A stretch of DNA of 64,000 nt from Martinezella tropici (GCF_003287875.1 NZ_QMKK01000044.1:222928-286927), one strand, 5' to 3'; numbered from the stretch's first letter, positions 41,758 through 50,616 are shown. The notes: generated from the sequence alone by a model not told the origin. Program-made: numbers and translations.

Positions 41758-42270
41758 ATGCAAAATACGATTCGCATCATCGGCATCGATCCGGGCTTAC
41801 GCCGCACCGGCTGGGGTATCATCGATACCCTAGGCAACTCCCTGCGTTTCGTCGCGTCGGGAACCGTGACGTCGGATGGCGACATGGATCTCGCATCCCG
41901 CCTTTGTCAGCTTCATGACGGTCTTGCCGATATCGTGCACAGCTACAAACCGGATGAGGCCGCGGTCGAACAGACCTTCGTCAACAAGGATGCGGTGGCG
42001 ACGCTGAAGCTTGGGCAGGCGCGGGGCGTCGTCATGCTGGTGCCGGCACGCGCCGGCCTGCCGGTGTCGGAATATGCGCCGAATGCCGTCAAGAAGGCCG
42101 TCATCGGCGTCGGCCACGGCGAGAAGCAGCAGATCCACATGATGTTGAAGATCCTGATGCCCAAGGTCGAGTTCAAGGGCAATGACGCCGCCGACGCGCT
42201 GGCTATCGCCATATGCCATGCCCATAACCGCGGCACCAGCAGACTGCGGCAGGCAGCACTGGCCGGATAG
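41758..42270 (+). CDS. ruvC: Holliday junction resolvase RuvC
   Basis: A 170-residue endonuclease resolving Holliday junctions. The active-site acids are visible: Asp in RIIGIDPGLRRTGWG, Glu in EAAVEQTF, and the pair in KGNDAADALAIAICH. Length is normal. It starts the ruv locus but is separated from ruvA by a vapBC-type module; in most bacteria the genes are adjacent or nearly so. Confidence 0.95.
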   Translation: MQNTIRIIGIDPGLRRTGWGIIDTLGNSLRFVASGTVTSDGDMDLASRLCQLHDGLADIVHSYKPDEAAVEQTFVNKDAVATLKLGQARGVVMLVPARAGLPVSEYAPNAVKKAVIGVGHGEKQQIHMMLKILMPKVEFKGNDAADALAIAICHAHNRGTSRLRQAALAG

Positions 42271-42277
42271 TTTGTTC

Positions 42278-42332
42278 TTGACTTGTTCCCATGGTAATGA
42301 TAATTCTTACTTTGTAATTGGAGAGTAAGAAT
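42278..42332 (+). promoter_or_regulatory. vapBC promoter and autoregulatory repeat
   Basis: TTGACT with a 15-17-nt spacer to GATAAT/TAATTC gives a plausible promoter. Downstream, ATTCTTAC (42303-42310) and GTAAGAAT (42325-42332) form an 8-bp inverted repeat. Further GTAA/TTAC half-sites occur at 42294 and 42314. The right arm overlaps the vapB start codon. This is typical of toxin-antitoxin autorepression. Confidence 0.5.
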
Positions 42333-42582
42333 GCGTGTGACATCCAAGGGACAGGTGACTATCCCCCGCGACTTGCGTCAGTTGGCTGGCATAGAGCTCA
42401 ACAGCGAGGTCATATTCTCCATCGAGGATGGAAAGCTGGTTGTTTCGCCCAAGAACGGCAAGCGGGAGATTGAGGATCGGCAGCGGCTCGATCGGTTCAT
42501 GGCTACCCTCAAGCGCCTGGAAGGCACCGGTGATCAGGATATCGACGCCGAAGCGCTGATGTCGATGACGCGTGACCGGTAG
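42331..42582 (+). CDS. vapB: AbrB/MazE-like antitoxin
   Basis: An 83-residue antitoxin. The N-terminal swapped-hairpin domain (SKGQVTIPRDLRQLAGI, ELNSEVIFSIEDGKLVVSPK) is the DNA-binding part; the acidic C-terminal tail (GTGDQDIDAEALMSMTRD) would wrap the toxin. GGAGAG precedes the ATG. It is coupled to the next gene with a 2-bp gap. The type II toxin-antitoxin assignment rests on the pairing with a PIN-domain protein. Confidence 0.88.
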   Translation: MRVTSKGQVTIPRDLRQLAGIELNSEVIFSIEDGKLVVSPKNGKREIEDRQRLDRFMATLKRLEGTGDQDIDAEALMSMTRDR

Positions 42583-42584
42583 GC

Positions 42585-42998
42585 ATGGTCACCATCGTCG
42601 ACACGAATGTGTTGGTTGATCTGGCGATATCTGGTTCAGCCTGGCACGGCTGGTCCAGTGGGCAGGTTCTTTCAGCTTTCAAGCGAGGACCGGTGGTTAT
42701 CAACCCCATTATCTACGCGGAATTCTCTGTGCGTTATAGCAGCATGGATCAAGTGGACGAGCTGCTGCCGCAAAGCGAATTTCGCCGTGAAAGCCTTCCC
42801 TGGCCAGCAGCATTTGCCGCAGCAGCGGCTTTTAGGGTTTATCGGCAGGCTGGCGGTGGAAGAGACCGCATTCTTCCAGACTTTCTGATCGGAGCACACG
42901 CTGCAGTGCGCGGCTATTCCATATTGACGCGAGATCCGAAGGGTTACCGCTCCTACTTTCCCTCGCTCGACCTCATCACCCCCGAAACCCATCCCTGA
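42585..42998 (+). CDS. vapC: PIN-domain toxin ribonuclease
   Basis: A 137-residue PIN-domain protein, the VapC family of RNases. The catalytic acids are in place: Asp in VTIVDTNVLVDL, Glu in NPIIYAEFSV, Asp in RILPDFLIGAHA and the final Asp in ILTRDPKGYR. All four suggest an active toxin cutting RNA (tRNA or rRNA in characterised family members). It ends 12 bp before ruvA, so readthrough from the toxin operon may help express ruvA. Confidence 0.9.
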   Translation: MVTIVDTNVLVDLAISGSAWHGWSSGQVLSAFKRGPVVINPIIYAEFSVRYSSMDQVDELLPQSEFRRESLPWPAAFAAAAAFRVYRQAGGGRDRILPDFLIGAHAAVRGYSILTRDPKGYRSYFPSLDLITPETHP

Positions 42999-43010
42999 CG
43001 GACATTATCC

Positions 43011-43625
43011 ATGATCGGCAAGCTGAAAGGCACAATCGAAGAGATCGGCGAAGACTATGTGCTCGTGGACGTGCACGGCGTTTGCTACGTCGCCTATTGC
43101 TCGGCCCGGACGCTGTCGAAACTCGGTTCGGTCGGCGAGGCCTGCATTCTCTTCATCGAGACCTATGTCCGTGAAGACCAGATCCGCCTTTTCGGCTTCA
43201 TGACGGCGCTGGAGCGCGAATGGTTCAACATCGTGCAGACGGTTCAAGGCGTGGGCGCGAAGGTGGCGCTGGCTTTGCTGTCGACCCTGACGCCGGCCGA
43301 GCTTGCCAATGCGATCGCCTTGCAGGATCGTGCTGCCGTTTCGCGGGCGCCCGGTGTCGGCCCGAAGGTCGCCATGCGTATCGTGACGGAACTGAAGAAC
43401 AAGGCACCCGCCTTTGCCGGCGATGCCGCCAATATCGGGCTCAAGCAGGAGCTTGGGGAAGGTGTTGCCGCAGCGCCCGTTGCCGACGCCGTCTCGGCGC
43501 TGACCAATCTCGGCTATTCCCGCGATCAGGCCGCCAACGCCATCGCCGCGGCAATGAAGGCAGCTGGCGAGGGTGCCGACAGCGCCAAGCTGATCCGCCT
43601 CGGCTTGAAGGAACTGTCGCGGTGA
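43011..43625 (+). CDS. ruvA: Holliday junction DNA helicase subunit RuvA
   Basis: A 204-residue subunit binding four-way DNA junctions as a tetramer. Domain I has MIGKLKGTIEEIGEDYVLVDVHGVCY and FIETYVREDQIRLFGF, domain II has the helix-hairpin-helix VQGVGAKVALALLSTL, GVGPKVAMRIVTELK, and domain III (about 155-204) ends LIRLGLKELSR and contacts RuvB. Length and motifs are normal. The gene is 12 bp after vapC and 154 bp before ruvB. Confidence 0.95.
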   Translation: MIGKLKGTIEEIGEDYVLVDVHGVCYVAYCSARTLSKLGSVGEACILFIETYVREDQIRLFGFMTALEREWFNIVQTVQGVGAKVALALLSTLTPAELANAIALQDRAAVSRAPGVGPKVAMRIVTELKNKAPAFAGDAANIGLKQELGEGVAAAPVADAVSALTNLGYSRDQAANAIAAAMKAAGEGADSAKLIRLGLKELSR

Positions 43626-43779
43626 GGCTTTGCACCTTCCGCAATCCTTACTATTGTCGCAAAGTCGAGAGATCGACATGGGGTGCTCCGTCGTCAAAGA
43701 CTATTTTTGAGTGCGGCAGAATAAATGCTGCCTTCGGCGCGGGAGCCGCAAAACGCATACCGGAAATGGAACCTCTGAC

Positions 43780-44820
43780 ATGAGTGAAGCCGCACGTCTG
43801 ATATCGCCGGAAAAGCGGGGCGAAGACATCGATGCGACGCTCAGGCCGCAATCGCTGGACGAGTTTACCGGCCAGGCGGAAGCGCGCGCCAATCTGAAGG
43901 TCTTCATCGAGGCGGCCAAGGGGCGGGGCGAGGCGCTGGATCATGTGCTGTTCGTCGGCCCACCCGGCCTCGGCAAGACGACCTTGGCGCAGATCATGGC
44001 CAAGGAACTCGGCGTCAACTTTCGCTCGACGTCCGGTCCGGTCATCGCCAAGGCGGGCGATCTGGCGGCGCTGCTCACCAATCTCGAAGAGCGCGACGTA
44101 CTCTTCATCGACGAGATCCATCGGCTCAATCCGGCCGTCGAAGAAATCCTCTATCCTGCGATGGAAGATTTCCAGCTCGATCTCATTATCGGCGAAGGCC
44201 CGGCGGCGCGTTCGGTGAAAATCGATCTCGCCAAGTTCACGCTGGTTGCTGCCACCACCCGCCTCGGCTTGCTGACGACGCCGCTGCGCGACCGTTTCGG
44301 CATTCCGGTACGTCTGAGTTTCTATACGGTCGAAGAGCTGGAGCTGATCGTTCGGCGCGGTGCGAGGCTGATGGGCCTCGGTATGACCGACGAGGGTGCG
44401 CGCGAGATTGCAAGACGCGCCCGCGGCACGCCGCGCATCGCCGGCCGCTTGCTGCGCCGCGTGCGCGATTTCGCCGAGGTCGCCAAGGTCGAAGCGGTGA
44501 CGCGCGAGATTGCCGACGAGGCGCTGACACGGCTTCTCGTTGACAATGTCGGCTTCGACCAGCTCGACAAGCGCTACCTCAATATGATCGCGGTCAATTT
44601 TGGCGGCGGGCCGGTCGGTATCGAGACCATAGCCGCCGGGCTTTCCGAGCCGCGGGATGCGATCGAGGATATTATCGAGCCCTACATGATCCAGCAGGGC
44701 TTTATCCAACGCACGCCGCGCGGCCGTGTTTTGACCGCGATTGCCTGGAAACATCTCGGCCTGCAGCCACCCAAGGATCTGGAGGCCGCGCAGTTCGGGT
44801 TGTTCCGGGAGGAAGATTGA
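43780..44820 (+). CDS. ruvB: Holliday junction DNA helicase subunit RuvB
   Basis: A 346-residue AAA+ motor of branch migration. Walker A GPPGLGKTTL, Walker B VLFIDEIHRLNP, sensor I AATTRLGLLTTPLRDRFG and the C-terminal winged-helix part GFIQRTPRGRVLT are seen. The start at 43780 (MSEAARLIS) is chosen on homology; 69 bp of upstream frame is discarded. The next gene begins immediately after the stop codon. Confidence 0.96.
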   Translation: MSEAARLISPEKRGEDIDATLRPQSLDEFTGQAEARANLKVFIEAAKGRGEALDHVLFVGPPGLGKTTLAQIMAKELGVNFRSTSGPVIAKAGDLAALLTNLEERDVLFIDEIHRLNPAVEEILYPAMEDFQLDLIIGEGPAARSVKIDLAKFTLVAATTRLGLLTTPLRDRFGIPVRLSFYTVEELELIVRRGARLMGLGMTDEGAREIARRARGTPRIAGRLLRRVRDFAEVAKVEAVTREIADEALTRLLVDNVGFDQLDKRYLNMIAVNFGGGPVGIETIAAGLSEPRDAIEDIIEPYMIQQGFIQRTPRGRVLTAIAWKHLGLQPPKDLEAAQFGLFREED

Positions 44821-45723
44821 ATGCTCGGCCGTCGTGCCTTCCTGAAGCTTTTCGGCGGCAGCATGTTCGGATTGATGGCACTCGGGGGATATGCCTTCGG
44901 CTATGAGCCGGTCGTTCGTCTCAATGTCACCCGCTACGCCTTGGTCCCGCCGGGATGGGCGCCTGGGCTGAAGCTCAGGATCGTGGCGCTTGCCGATTTT
45001 CATGCCTGCGAGCCATGGATGAATGCCGAGCGCATCGCTTCGATCTGTGACCGCGCAAACCAGCTCGGCGGCGACATTATTTTGCTGCTCGGCGATTATA
45101 CGTCGGGAACGGACCTTATTACCTCACGCGTCGATCATCGTATCTGGGCGGCGGAACTGGCAAAGCTGCAGGCGCCGCTCGGGGTTCATGCCATCCTCGG
45201 CAATCATGATTGGTGGCATGATTCGAGCGCGCAAAGAACCGGCCATGGGCCGACATTCAGCCATCGGGCATTGGAAGCTGTTGGCATCGAAGTCTATTCC
45301 AACCGCGCGGCACGCCTGGAGAAGAACGGACAAGGCTTCTGGCTTGCCGGCGTCGAGGATCAGCTCGCGCTGCGCCGGAGCATGCGCTGGAAGCGTCCCT
45401 TCACCAAGGGGCTGGACGATCTCGGCGGCACGCTGGCGCAGGTCGGCGATGATGCGCCTGTGATCCTTCTCGCCCATGAGCCCGATATCTTTCCCGCCGT
45501 TCCCCAGCGTGTCTCGCTCACTTTGTCGGGGCATACGCATGGCGGGCAGGTGAGGATTTTCGGCTGGTCGCCCTATTCGCCTTCGCGCTATGGCGACCGG
45601 TATGTCTATGGCCACATCGTCGAGGAGGCGCGCCATATCATCGTATCCGGCGGCCTCGGCTGTTCCATCGCGCCGGTCCGCTTCGGCGTTCCGCCTGAAA
45701 TCGTCGTGATCGACGTGGGATAG
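44821..45723 (+). CDS. Metallophosphoesterase, YaeI-like, membrane-anchored
   Basis: A 300-residue calcineurin-like phosphoesterase. The N-terminus (RRAFLKLFGGSMFGLMALGGYAFG) is a Tat-like signal or anchor. Metal motifs are ADFHAC (DxH), LLGDYTSG (GDxx), GNHDWWHD (GNHD), and the C-terminal HTHGGQVR (GHxH). The ATG abuts the ruvB TGA with no gap, so translation is coupled. The family includes YaeI-like lipid-pyrophosphate phosphodiesterases; the substrate is unknown. Confidence 0.88.
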   Translation: MLGRRAFLKLFGGSMFGLMALGGYAFGYEPVVRLNVTRYALVPPGWAPGLKLRIVALADFHACEPWMNAERIASICDRANQLGGDIILLLGDYTSGTDLITSRVDHRIWAAELAKLQAPLGVHAILGNHDWWHDSSAQRTGHGPTFSHRALEAVGIEVYSNRAARLEKNGQGFWLAGVEDQLALRRSMRWKRPFTKGLDDLGGTLAQVGDDAPVILLAHEPDIFPAVPQRVSLTLSGHTHGGQVRIFGWSPYSPSRYGDRYVYGHIVEEARHIIVSGGLGCSIAPVRFGVPPEIVVIDVG

Positions 45724-45729
45724 GGGATC

Positions 45730-46239
45730 ATGTCGAAACGCAAACTCATCAGATTGAATGCTGGTCCCCAGCGCTTCCAGATGCGCGTTGCGGGCCTTGG
45801 ATTTCGGGACGGCCATGTCCTGGTGCATCGCGCCGTGCACGAGCATTTCTGGACTTTTCCCGGCGGCCGCGCGGAGATCGGCGAGACCTCGCAAGAGACG
45901 TTGCGGCGGGAGATGATGGAGGAGATCGGCGTTAACGTTACGGTCGGGCGTCTGCTCTGGTCGGTCGAGAATTTCTTCCATTACGAAGAGATGGATTGGC
46001 ATGAGCTCGGCCTCTATTATCTGATGGAGATTCCTGCCGACTTTCCCTTCGATTCGAAGGAAATCGTGCATCGCATTCAGGATGGCGACAACGATCTGGA
46101 GTTCAAATGGGTGCGGGCGACGCGCGATGCGCTGATTGCACTCGACATCCCGCCCTATTTCATCGCCGAAGAAATCGAGGCCTTGCCGCTGACGTCTCGC
46201 CATCTCGTCTGGCGGGATGGTGATCTCGACAAGGCTTGA
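45730..46239 (+). CDS. Nudix hydrolase
   Basis: A 169-residue Nudix protein. The box GGRAEIGETSQETLRREMMEEIG at about residues 45-67 has every required residue (GxxxxxExxxxxxxREUxEExGU), so it should hydrolyse a nucleoside diphosphate linked to some group. It follows the phosphoesterase by 6 bp and precedes the DinB gene by 11 bp, all on the plus strand. The substrate is unassigned. Confidence 0.87.
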   Translation: MSKRKLIRLNAGPQRFQMRVAGLGFRDGHVLVHRAVHEHFWTFPGGRAEIGETSQETLRREMMEEIGVNVTVGRLLWSVENFFHYEEMDWHELGLYYLMEIPADFPFDSKEIVHRIQDGDNDLEFKWVRATRDALIALDIPPYFIAEEIEALPLTSRHLVWRDGDLDKA

Positions 46240-46250
46240 GGAGGAGGCTT

Positions 46251-46814
46251 ATGTCCGCTTTCGATCCGGTTCGCAGCTTTCGCAAGCTTGCCTATAACAA
46301 TGCATTGGCGAATGTCCGGCTGCATCGTGCCTGTGCGGCCCTCCAGCCCGGCGAATTCGAGGCCAAGCGCGTCAGCTTCTTTCCGTCGATCAAGGCAACC
46401 CTCAATCATATCCTGACGGTCGACTGGTTCTACGTCGATGCGCTGGAAGGCGGCACTCTGGGCCTCAAAGCTTTTGATATCGAGGAGCCGTATGACCGGC
46501 TGGACGAGTTGAGCCAGGAGCAGGCCGACGTCGATCGCCGGCTGGTTGCTCTCTGCGAGGCGCTGACGCCGGAGATCGCGATGCGGATCATCGATATTCA
46601 ACGCGACGGCCGCATCCAGCGGGAGAGGGCGGACGATGTGCTGAACCATCTGTTCCAGCATCAGACGCATCATCGCGGGCAGGCCCATGCCATGCTGGCC
46701 GGAGCCAGCGTCGCGCCGCCGCAGCTCGATGAGTTCATCGTTTCCGACGATGCGCGCTTCAGGGGCGAGGAATTGGCAGCGCTTGGTTGGGACGAAACGA
46801 AGCTGATGCGCTGA
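46251..46814 (+). CDS. DinB family protein
   Basis: A 187-residue four-helix-bundle protein of the DinB/YfiT fold. The putative metal histidines are in LNHILTVDWFY and LNHLFQHQTHHRGQAHAML. DinB proteins act in damage response or as thiol-dependent S-transferases; the role here is unknown. The start at 46251 follows an excellent GGAGGAGG. Its 3' end overlaps the convergent sqdC gene by 56 bp. Confidence 0.87.
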   Translation: MSAFDPVRSFRKLAYNNALANVRLHRACAALQPGEFEAKRVSFFPSIKATLNHILTVDWFYVDALEGGTLGLKAFDIEEPYDRLDELSQEQADVDRRLVALCEALTPEIAMRIIDIQRDGRIQRERADDVLNHLFQHQTHHRGQAHAMLAGASVAPPQLDEFIVSDDARFRGEELAALGWDETKLMR

Positions 46815-47709
46815 GATCGACTTGTGGCGATATCGTCTTCGCCAGCGTTTCGATCGTCCGCTGTAGCAACGCCTTTCCGCCGCCCTTCCATCCGAGCGCG
46901 CGGATCTTCGACGTATTCATGGCATTGGTTTCGTATGCCGTAGGCGCTGGCAGCGCGTGCGGACAGCCGGTTGCGCTTTGAAGATACCCCAGGATTTCGC
47001 GCGTGTCGGTGAGTATATCGGAGAGATTGAAGGCTTGGCCGTCAATGCGGGCAGCTTCCGTCTCCAGCAAAAGACGGATAGCGCGGCCTAGATCGCGGCC
47101 ATGAACCTCGGTTCCAGAGCGCGGGGGAACCGGCCTGCCGCTCAGATAGTCGTCGAACAACGCGCCCCATTTGTTCGGTCGCAGGTCGCCATAGACGCCT
47201 GTCGCTCTCAGGCTCGTGGTCGCAAAGCCAGGCGTGGACAGAGAAAAAAGTGCGTGTTCGGCGTCGCGCTTCACCTCACCGTAGAGCGTGTTTGGCATCA
47301 GCTTGATCGCCTCGGTCAGCTCCTCTCCGGAAATCCTGTCTCCATAGACAGCACGGGAGGAGAGAAAGATGCAGCGACGAATGCCGGCCTTCCGCGCCGT
47401 CTCGAAAAGCCTGACCGAGCCGTCGAGATTGAGCCGGCGAAAGCCTTCCGGATCGTCCCCTTCGCCGCCGCGATATTTGCCGGCGACATGGCTGAAGGCG
47501 GCGTGCACGAAGAAATAGGCATCGTCGAAAGCGCCGCTCTGATTCTCCATCGGGTCAAGGCTTAAGGGGACGAAAGAGACGGGCTGCGAAAAGAGGCCCG
47601 ATGGAAGCGGATTGCGTCCGCCGATCGCAACCTTGTATCCGGCTGATAACAGCTCTTCGGCGATGTATCGGCCGACGAGGCCTGTTCCGCCCGAGATCAG
47701 GATCTTCAT
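46759..47709 (-). CDS. sqdC: SqdC-like NAD-dependent reductase/epimerase
   Basis: A 316-residue Rossmann-fold protein with KILISGGTGLVGRYIAEEL at the N-terminus and the YxxxK catalytic pair in LYGEVK. It resembles nucleotide-sugar epimerases. By position it is third in sqdBDC, matching the S. meliloti sulfolipid operon where sqdC encodes a reductase-like protein. Its ATG overlaps the sqdD stop by 4 bp. The 3' 56 bp overlap dinB on the other strand. Confidence 0.82.
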   Translation of the reverse strand: MKILISGGTGLVGRYIAEELLSAGYKVAIGGRNPLPSGLFSQPVSFVPLSLDPMENQSGAFDDAYFFVHAAFSHVAGKYRGGEGDDPEGFRRLNLDGSVRLFETARKAGIRRCIFLSSRAVYGDRISGEELTEAIKLMPNTLYGEVKRDAEHALFSLSTPGFATTSLRATGVYGDLRPNKWGALFDDYLSGRPVPPRSGTEVHGRDLGRAIRLLLETEAARIDGQAFNLSDILTDTREILGYLQSATGCPHALPAPTAYETNAMNTSKIRALGWKGGGKALLQRTIETLAKTISPQVDLSASASFRPNQALPIPRP

Positions 47710-48572
47710 GCCGCCGCCCGCGGATTTGCGAGCGTGGCGATATCGGGCATGTTTCCGCCGGCATGGAAGCTATGCCATAGCTCGATCAGTGGTCTCAGCT
47801 GTTCCGCCTTGGGGTGGTTTTCCTCCCAAGGTTTTTCATACTGGTAGTGCAGGATCGAAACACTGTTCCAATCCCAGAGCTCGGGCATGCTGAACCAGAC
47901 ATATTGCAGCATGTTCATAAAGATCGGCAGGCCGTGCCAATCCGGGAAGAAGGTCTCGAGAAAGGTCTGGTCCGTGCGCCGCCAGAAGACGTCGGGACGG
48001 TCGAGGCTCTCCAGCATATGCCGGAAGGTCGCAAGCGACGGCTTGGCGACGAAGACGCCCGAATTCAACCGGTGGAAATCGGCAAGGCTTTCATAGACGT
48101 TCGGGGCGGCCGAAAATTCAGGATAGTCGAAGAGCCTATCGACGTTTCTCAATACGAGCGCGTCCGCATCGATGAAGACGCAGGTGCCGTATTCGATCAG
48201 TTGCCAGAGTCGCAGCTTGCAGAAATTGTCGAGCGGCGTGTGGAAGGAGGGCTTGCGGCCCTTGGTGAATGGGGCGGCGGCGTGAAGATTGCCGCGGGCA
48301 TGCCGCTCGTTGAAGGCATCCGACAAGGGAAGATGCTCGACTTCCACCAGCCGGCAGTCGAGTGCTGCCAATGGGGCGAGGTCGTTTTCGCCGATCCCTT
48401 CGGTATGCAACACGACGATGTCGGCTTTCGTGCGGCTGCGCACGATCGAGCGGGCAAGCGCCAGCGCACCCATGGCATAATCGGCATTCGTGACGAGCGT
48501 CACGAATGCCTGCCCGGCACGAGGGCGGCTGTGAGGCCGCAAGCCTTGCAGCATTTCGCTTCCAAGCATCAT
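47706..48572 (-). CDS. sqdD: SqdD family-8 glycosyltransferase
   Basis: A 288-residue GT-A type glycosyltransferase of family 8, related to glycogenin. Motifs are FVTLVTNADYAMGALALARSI, the metal-binding DxD in CVFIDADALVL, and LNSGVFVAKPS. SqdD is thought to attach sulfoquinovose to diacylglycerol. Two ATGs are adjacent at 48572 and 48569; the first overlaps the sqdB TGA (ATGATG-A). Confidence 0.85.
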   Translation of the reverse strand: MMLGSEMLQGLRPHSRPRAGQAFVTLVTNADYAMGALALARSIVRSRTKADIVVLHTEGIGENDLAPLAALDCRLVEVEHLPLSDAFNERHARGNLHAAAPFTKGRKPSFHTPLDNFCKLRLWQLIEYGTCVFIDADALVLRNVDRLFDYPEFSAAPNVYESLADFHRLNSGVFVAKPSLATFRHMLESLDRPDVFWRRTDQTFLETFFPDWHGLPIFMNMLQYVWFSMPELWDWNSVSILHYQYEKPWEENHPKAEQLRPLIELWHSFHAGGNMPDIATLANPRAAA

Positions 48573-49789
48573 GATACGGACTTCAGCCTCTTGCCCTCGG
48601 GATCATGGTTGACCGTCGCGGCGAGATCCTTGGTCCAGGCGGAGATGGCCGGGACGCGCGAGCGATCGACGCGATAGGCATATTTCCTGGCGACGTCGAC
48701 GATTTCGCTGAGAAGGCCGGCTTCAAGCGTGATCGGCGCCAGCCCGAGATCGAGGAATTTTTCGTTCTTGACGATCAGGTCGTTTTCGGGCGCTTCCTTG
48801 CGCGGATTGGGCAGACGGACGACTTCCGCGCCGCTCATCTTGGCGATCATCTCGGCGAGATCGCGCACGCGATGCGTTTCCGTCATCTGGTTGTAGATCT
48901 CGACGCGGGCGCCGCGAGCCGGCGGATTCTTTAGCGCGAGTTCGATGCAGCGCACCGAATCCTGAATATGGATGAAGGCGCGGGTCTGGCCGCCGGTGCC
49001 GTGTACGGTCAGGGGATAGCCGATGGCCGCCTGGATGAGGAAGCGATTGAGCACCGTGCCATAATCGCCGTCGTAATCGAAACGGTTGATCAACTGCTCA
49101 TGCCGGCGCGTCTGTTCGGTGTGGGTACCCCAGACGATGCCCTGATGCAGGTCGGTGATCCTCAGCCCGTCATTCTTGGCATAGAATTGGAAAAGCAGCT
49201 GATCGAGGCACTTCGTCATATGGTAGATCGAGCCGGGATTGGCCGGATAGAGAATCTCCTGGCTGACGGTACGACCGTCGGCCGTGTCGATGCCGACGGG
49301 CAGATAGCCCTCCGGAATAGCGGCACCCACCGTGGAATAGCCATAGACGCCCATCGTGCCGAGATGCACGAGATGCGCGTCGAGATTGAGTTCGACGAGC
49401 GCGTTCAGGAGATTATGCGTGGCATTGACGTTGTTGTTGACCGTGTAGTTCTTGTGGCGGTCGCTCTTCATCGAATAGGGCGCGGCGCGCTGCTCGGCGA
49501 AATGCACGATGGCATCGGGGCGATGCTCGGCCAGCCACTTCTTCAGGAGCTCATAGTCCTTGGCCAGATCAATCAGGTGGAAATGGATGCGGCGGCCGGT
49601 TTCGGCGTGCCATATACGGGTGCGTTCCTGAATCGAATCCATCGGCGTCAGCGACTGGACGCCGAGTTCGGTATCGATCCATCGGCGGGAAAGATTGTCG
49701 AGGATGTGGATCTCATGACCGGCGTCGGAGAGGTGAAGCGAGGTTGGCCAACCGATGAATCCGTCACCGCCCATAACCGCTATTTTCAT
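48569..49789 (-). CDS. sqdB: UDP-sulfoquinovose synthase
   Basis: A 406-residue SDR-type enzyme making UDP-sulfoquinovose from UDP-glucose and sulfite with NAD. The sequence is diagnostic: KIAVMGGDGFIGWPTSLHLS, ILDNLSRRWIDTELGVQSLTP, HFAEQRAAPYSM, and YHMTKCLDQLLFQFY with the catalytic YxxxK. It leads the minus-strand operon sqdB-sqdD-sqdC; the product sulfolipid (SQDG) replaces phospholipids under phosphate limitation. The divergent ybgC promoter lies 58-136 bp away; no PhoB box was searched in detail. Confidence 0.93.
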   Translation of the reverse strand: MKIAVMGGDGFIGWPTSLHLSDAGHEIHILDNLSRRWIDTELGVQSLTPMDSIQERTRIWHAETGRRIHFHLIDLAKDYELLKKWLAEHRPDAIVHFAEQRAAPYSMKSDRHKNYTVNNNVNATHNLLNALVELNLDAHLVHLGTMGVYGYSTVGAAIPEGYLPVGIDTADGRTVSQEILYPANPGSIYHMTKCLDQLLFQFYAKNDGLRITDLHQGIVWGTHTEQTRRHEQLINRFDYDGDYGTVLNRFLIQAAIGYPLTVHGTGGQTRAFIHIQDSVRCIELALKNPPARGARVEIYNQMTETHRVRDLAEMIAKMSGAEVVRLPNPRKEAPENDLIVKNEKFLDLGLAPITLEAGLLSEIVDVARKYAYRVDRSRVPAISAWTKDLAATVNHDPEGKRLKSVS

Positions 49790-49925
49790 GAGATTTTTCC
49801 TTCTGCGCCGATCCGCTAGCCGGCACCATTCCGGATAGTCGGAGTTTATGACAATTGTTCAAAGCTTGCTTGATGGCAGAACTTCGGCCAAAGAGATGCC
49901 GGACATTCAAGGAGATGCGGCAACG

Positions 49926-50381
49926 ATGAACAGCCCCTTTCTGATTGCTGGGGAACTGGAAGCCGGAAGCCACCGGCTGGTGCAGCGAGTCTACTATGAG
50001 GATACGGATTTTTCCGGCCTCGTCTATCACGCGCGCTACCTGCATTTCCTCGAGCGCGGACGCACGGACTATCTGCGTTGTCTCGGCGTGGAACAGCGTG
50101 AACTCCTGAATGCCGATGAAGAGGGGCTGGTTTTCGTCGTCCATCGCATGGAGATCGATTTCAAGGGACCGGCGCGCATGGATGACGTGCTGACGATCCG
50201 AACGGTCACGGAAAAGGCCGGCGGCGCCAAGATGGTGCTGTCCCAGGAGATACGGCGCGGCGATACATTGCTGATCGCCGCCAAGGTCATCATCGCTGTG
50301 ATCAACGCGAAAGGACGCCCGCGCCGTCTGCCGGAAAAGCTTGCGGCGCAGATGCTGGCGGCATCGGAGAATGCCGGCTAG
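49926..50381 (+). CDS. ybgC: Acyl-CoA thioesterase YbgC (tol-pal-associated)
   Basis: A 151-residue hot-dog-fold thioesterase. Diagnostic are RVYYEDTDFSGLVYHARYLHFLERGRTDYLR with the catalytic Asp, and VVHRMEIDFKGPARMDDVLTI. YbgC is the usual first gene of tol-pal clusters and acts on short acyl-CoAs or acyl carrier proteins. The start is uncertain: the frame is open to ATG at 49848 and M17 (49896), but MNSPFLIAGEL at 49926 matches the family N-terminus and has AAGGAG about 11 nt upstream. A 427-bp gap to tolQ implies a separate promoter. Confidence 0.88.
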   Translation: MNSPFLIAGELEAGSHRLVQRVYYEDTDFSGLVYHARYLHFLERGRTDYLRCLGVEQRELLNADEEGLVFVVHRMEIDFKGPARMDDVLTIRTVTEKAGGAKMVLSQEIRRGDTLLIAAKVIIAVINAKGRPRRLPEKLAAQMLAASENAG

Positions 50382-50587
50382 CAAAGGATTTGGCGTCTTC
50401 ACGTTCGCCGCGCGGCGGGAGCAAAGACCGCATGTTGAAAACAGGCTGCTTGCAATAACTTGAGTTTTATGTGAAGGAATTCGCCGCGCAAGCTTTGTCT
50501 GCGTTTGCCGCCGGTTTCGTCCGGTCAGTTCTTCCCTGGAGCTCCCTGGAGCTAGAATAACCTTCGCTGCCGTTAAATCCTTCATGT

Positions 50588-50616
50588 TTCGACGCTAACA
50601 TTCTTTTAACCATAAT
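50588..50616 (+). promoter_or_regulatory. tolQ promoter candidate with CtrA-type TTAACCAT
   Basis: TTCGAC, a 17-nt spacer, CATAAT. It overlaps TTAACCAT (50606-50613) and CTAA-N7-TTAA (50595-50609), both resembling CtrA motifs known from Caulobacter. Confidence 0.4.
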
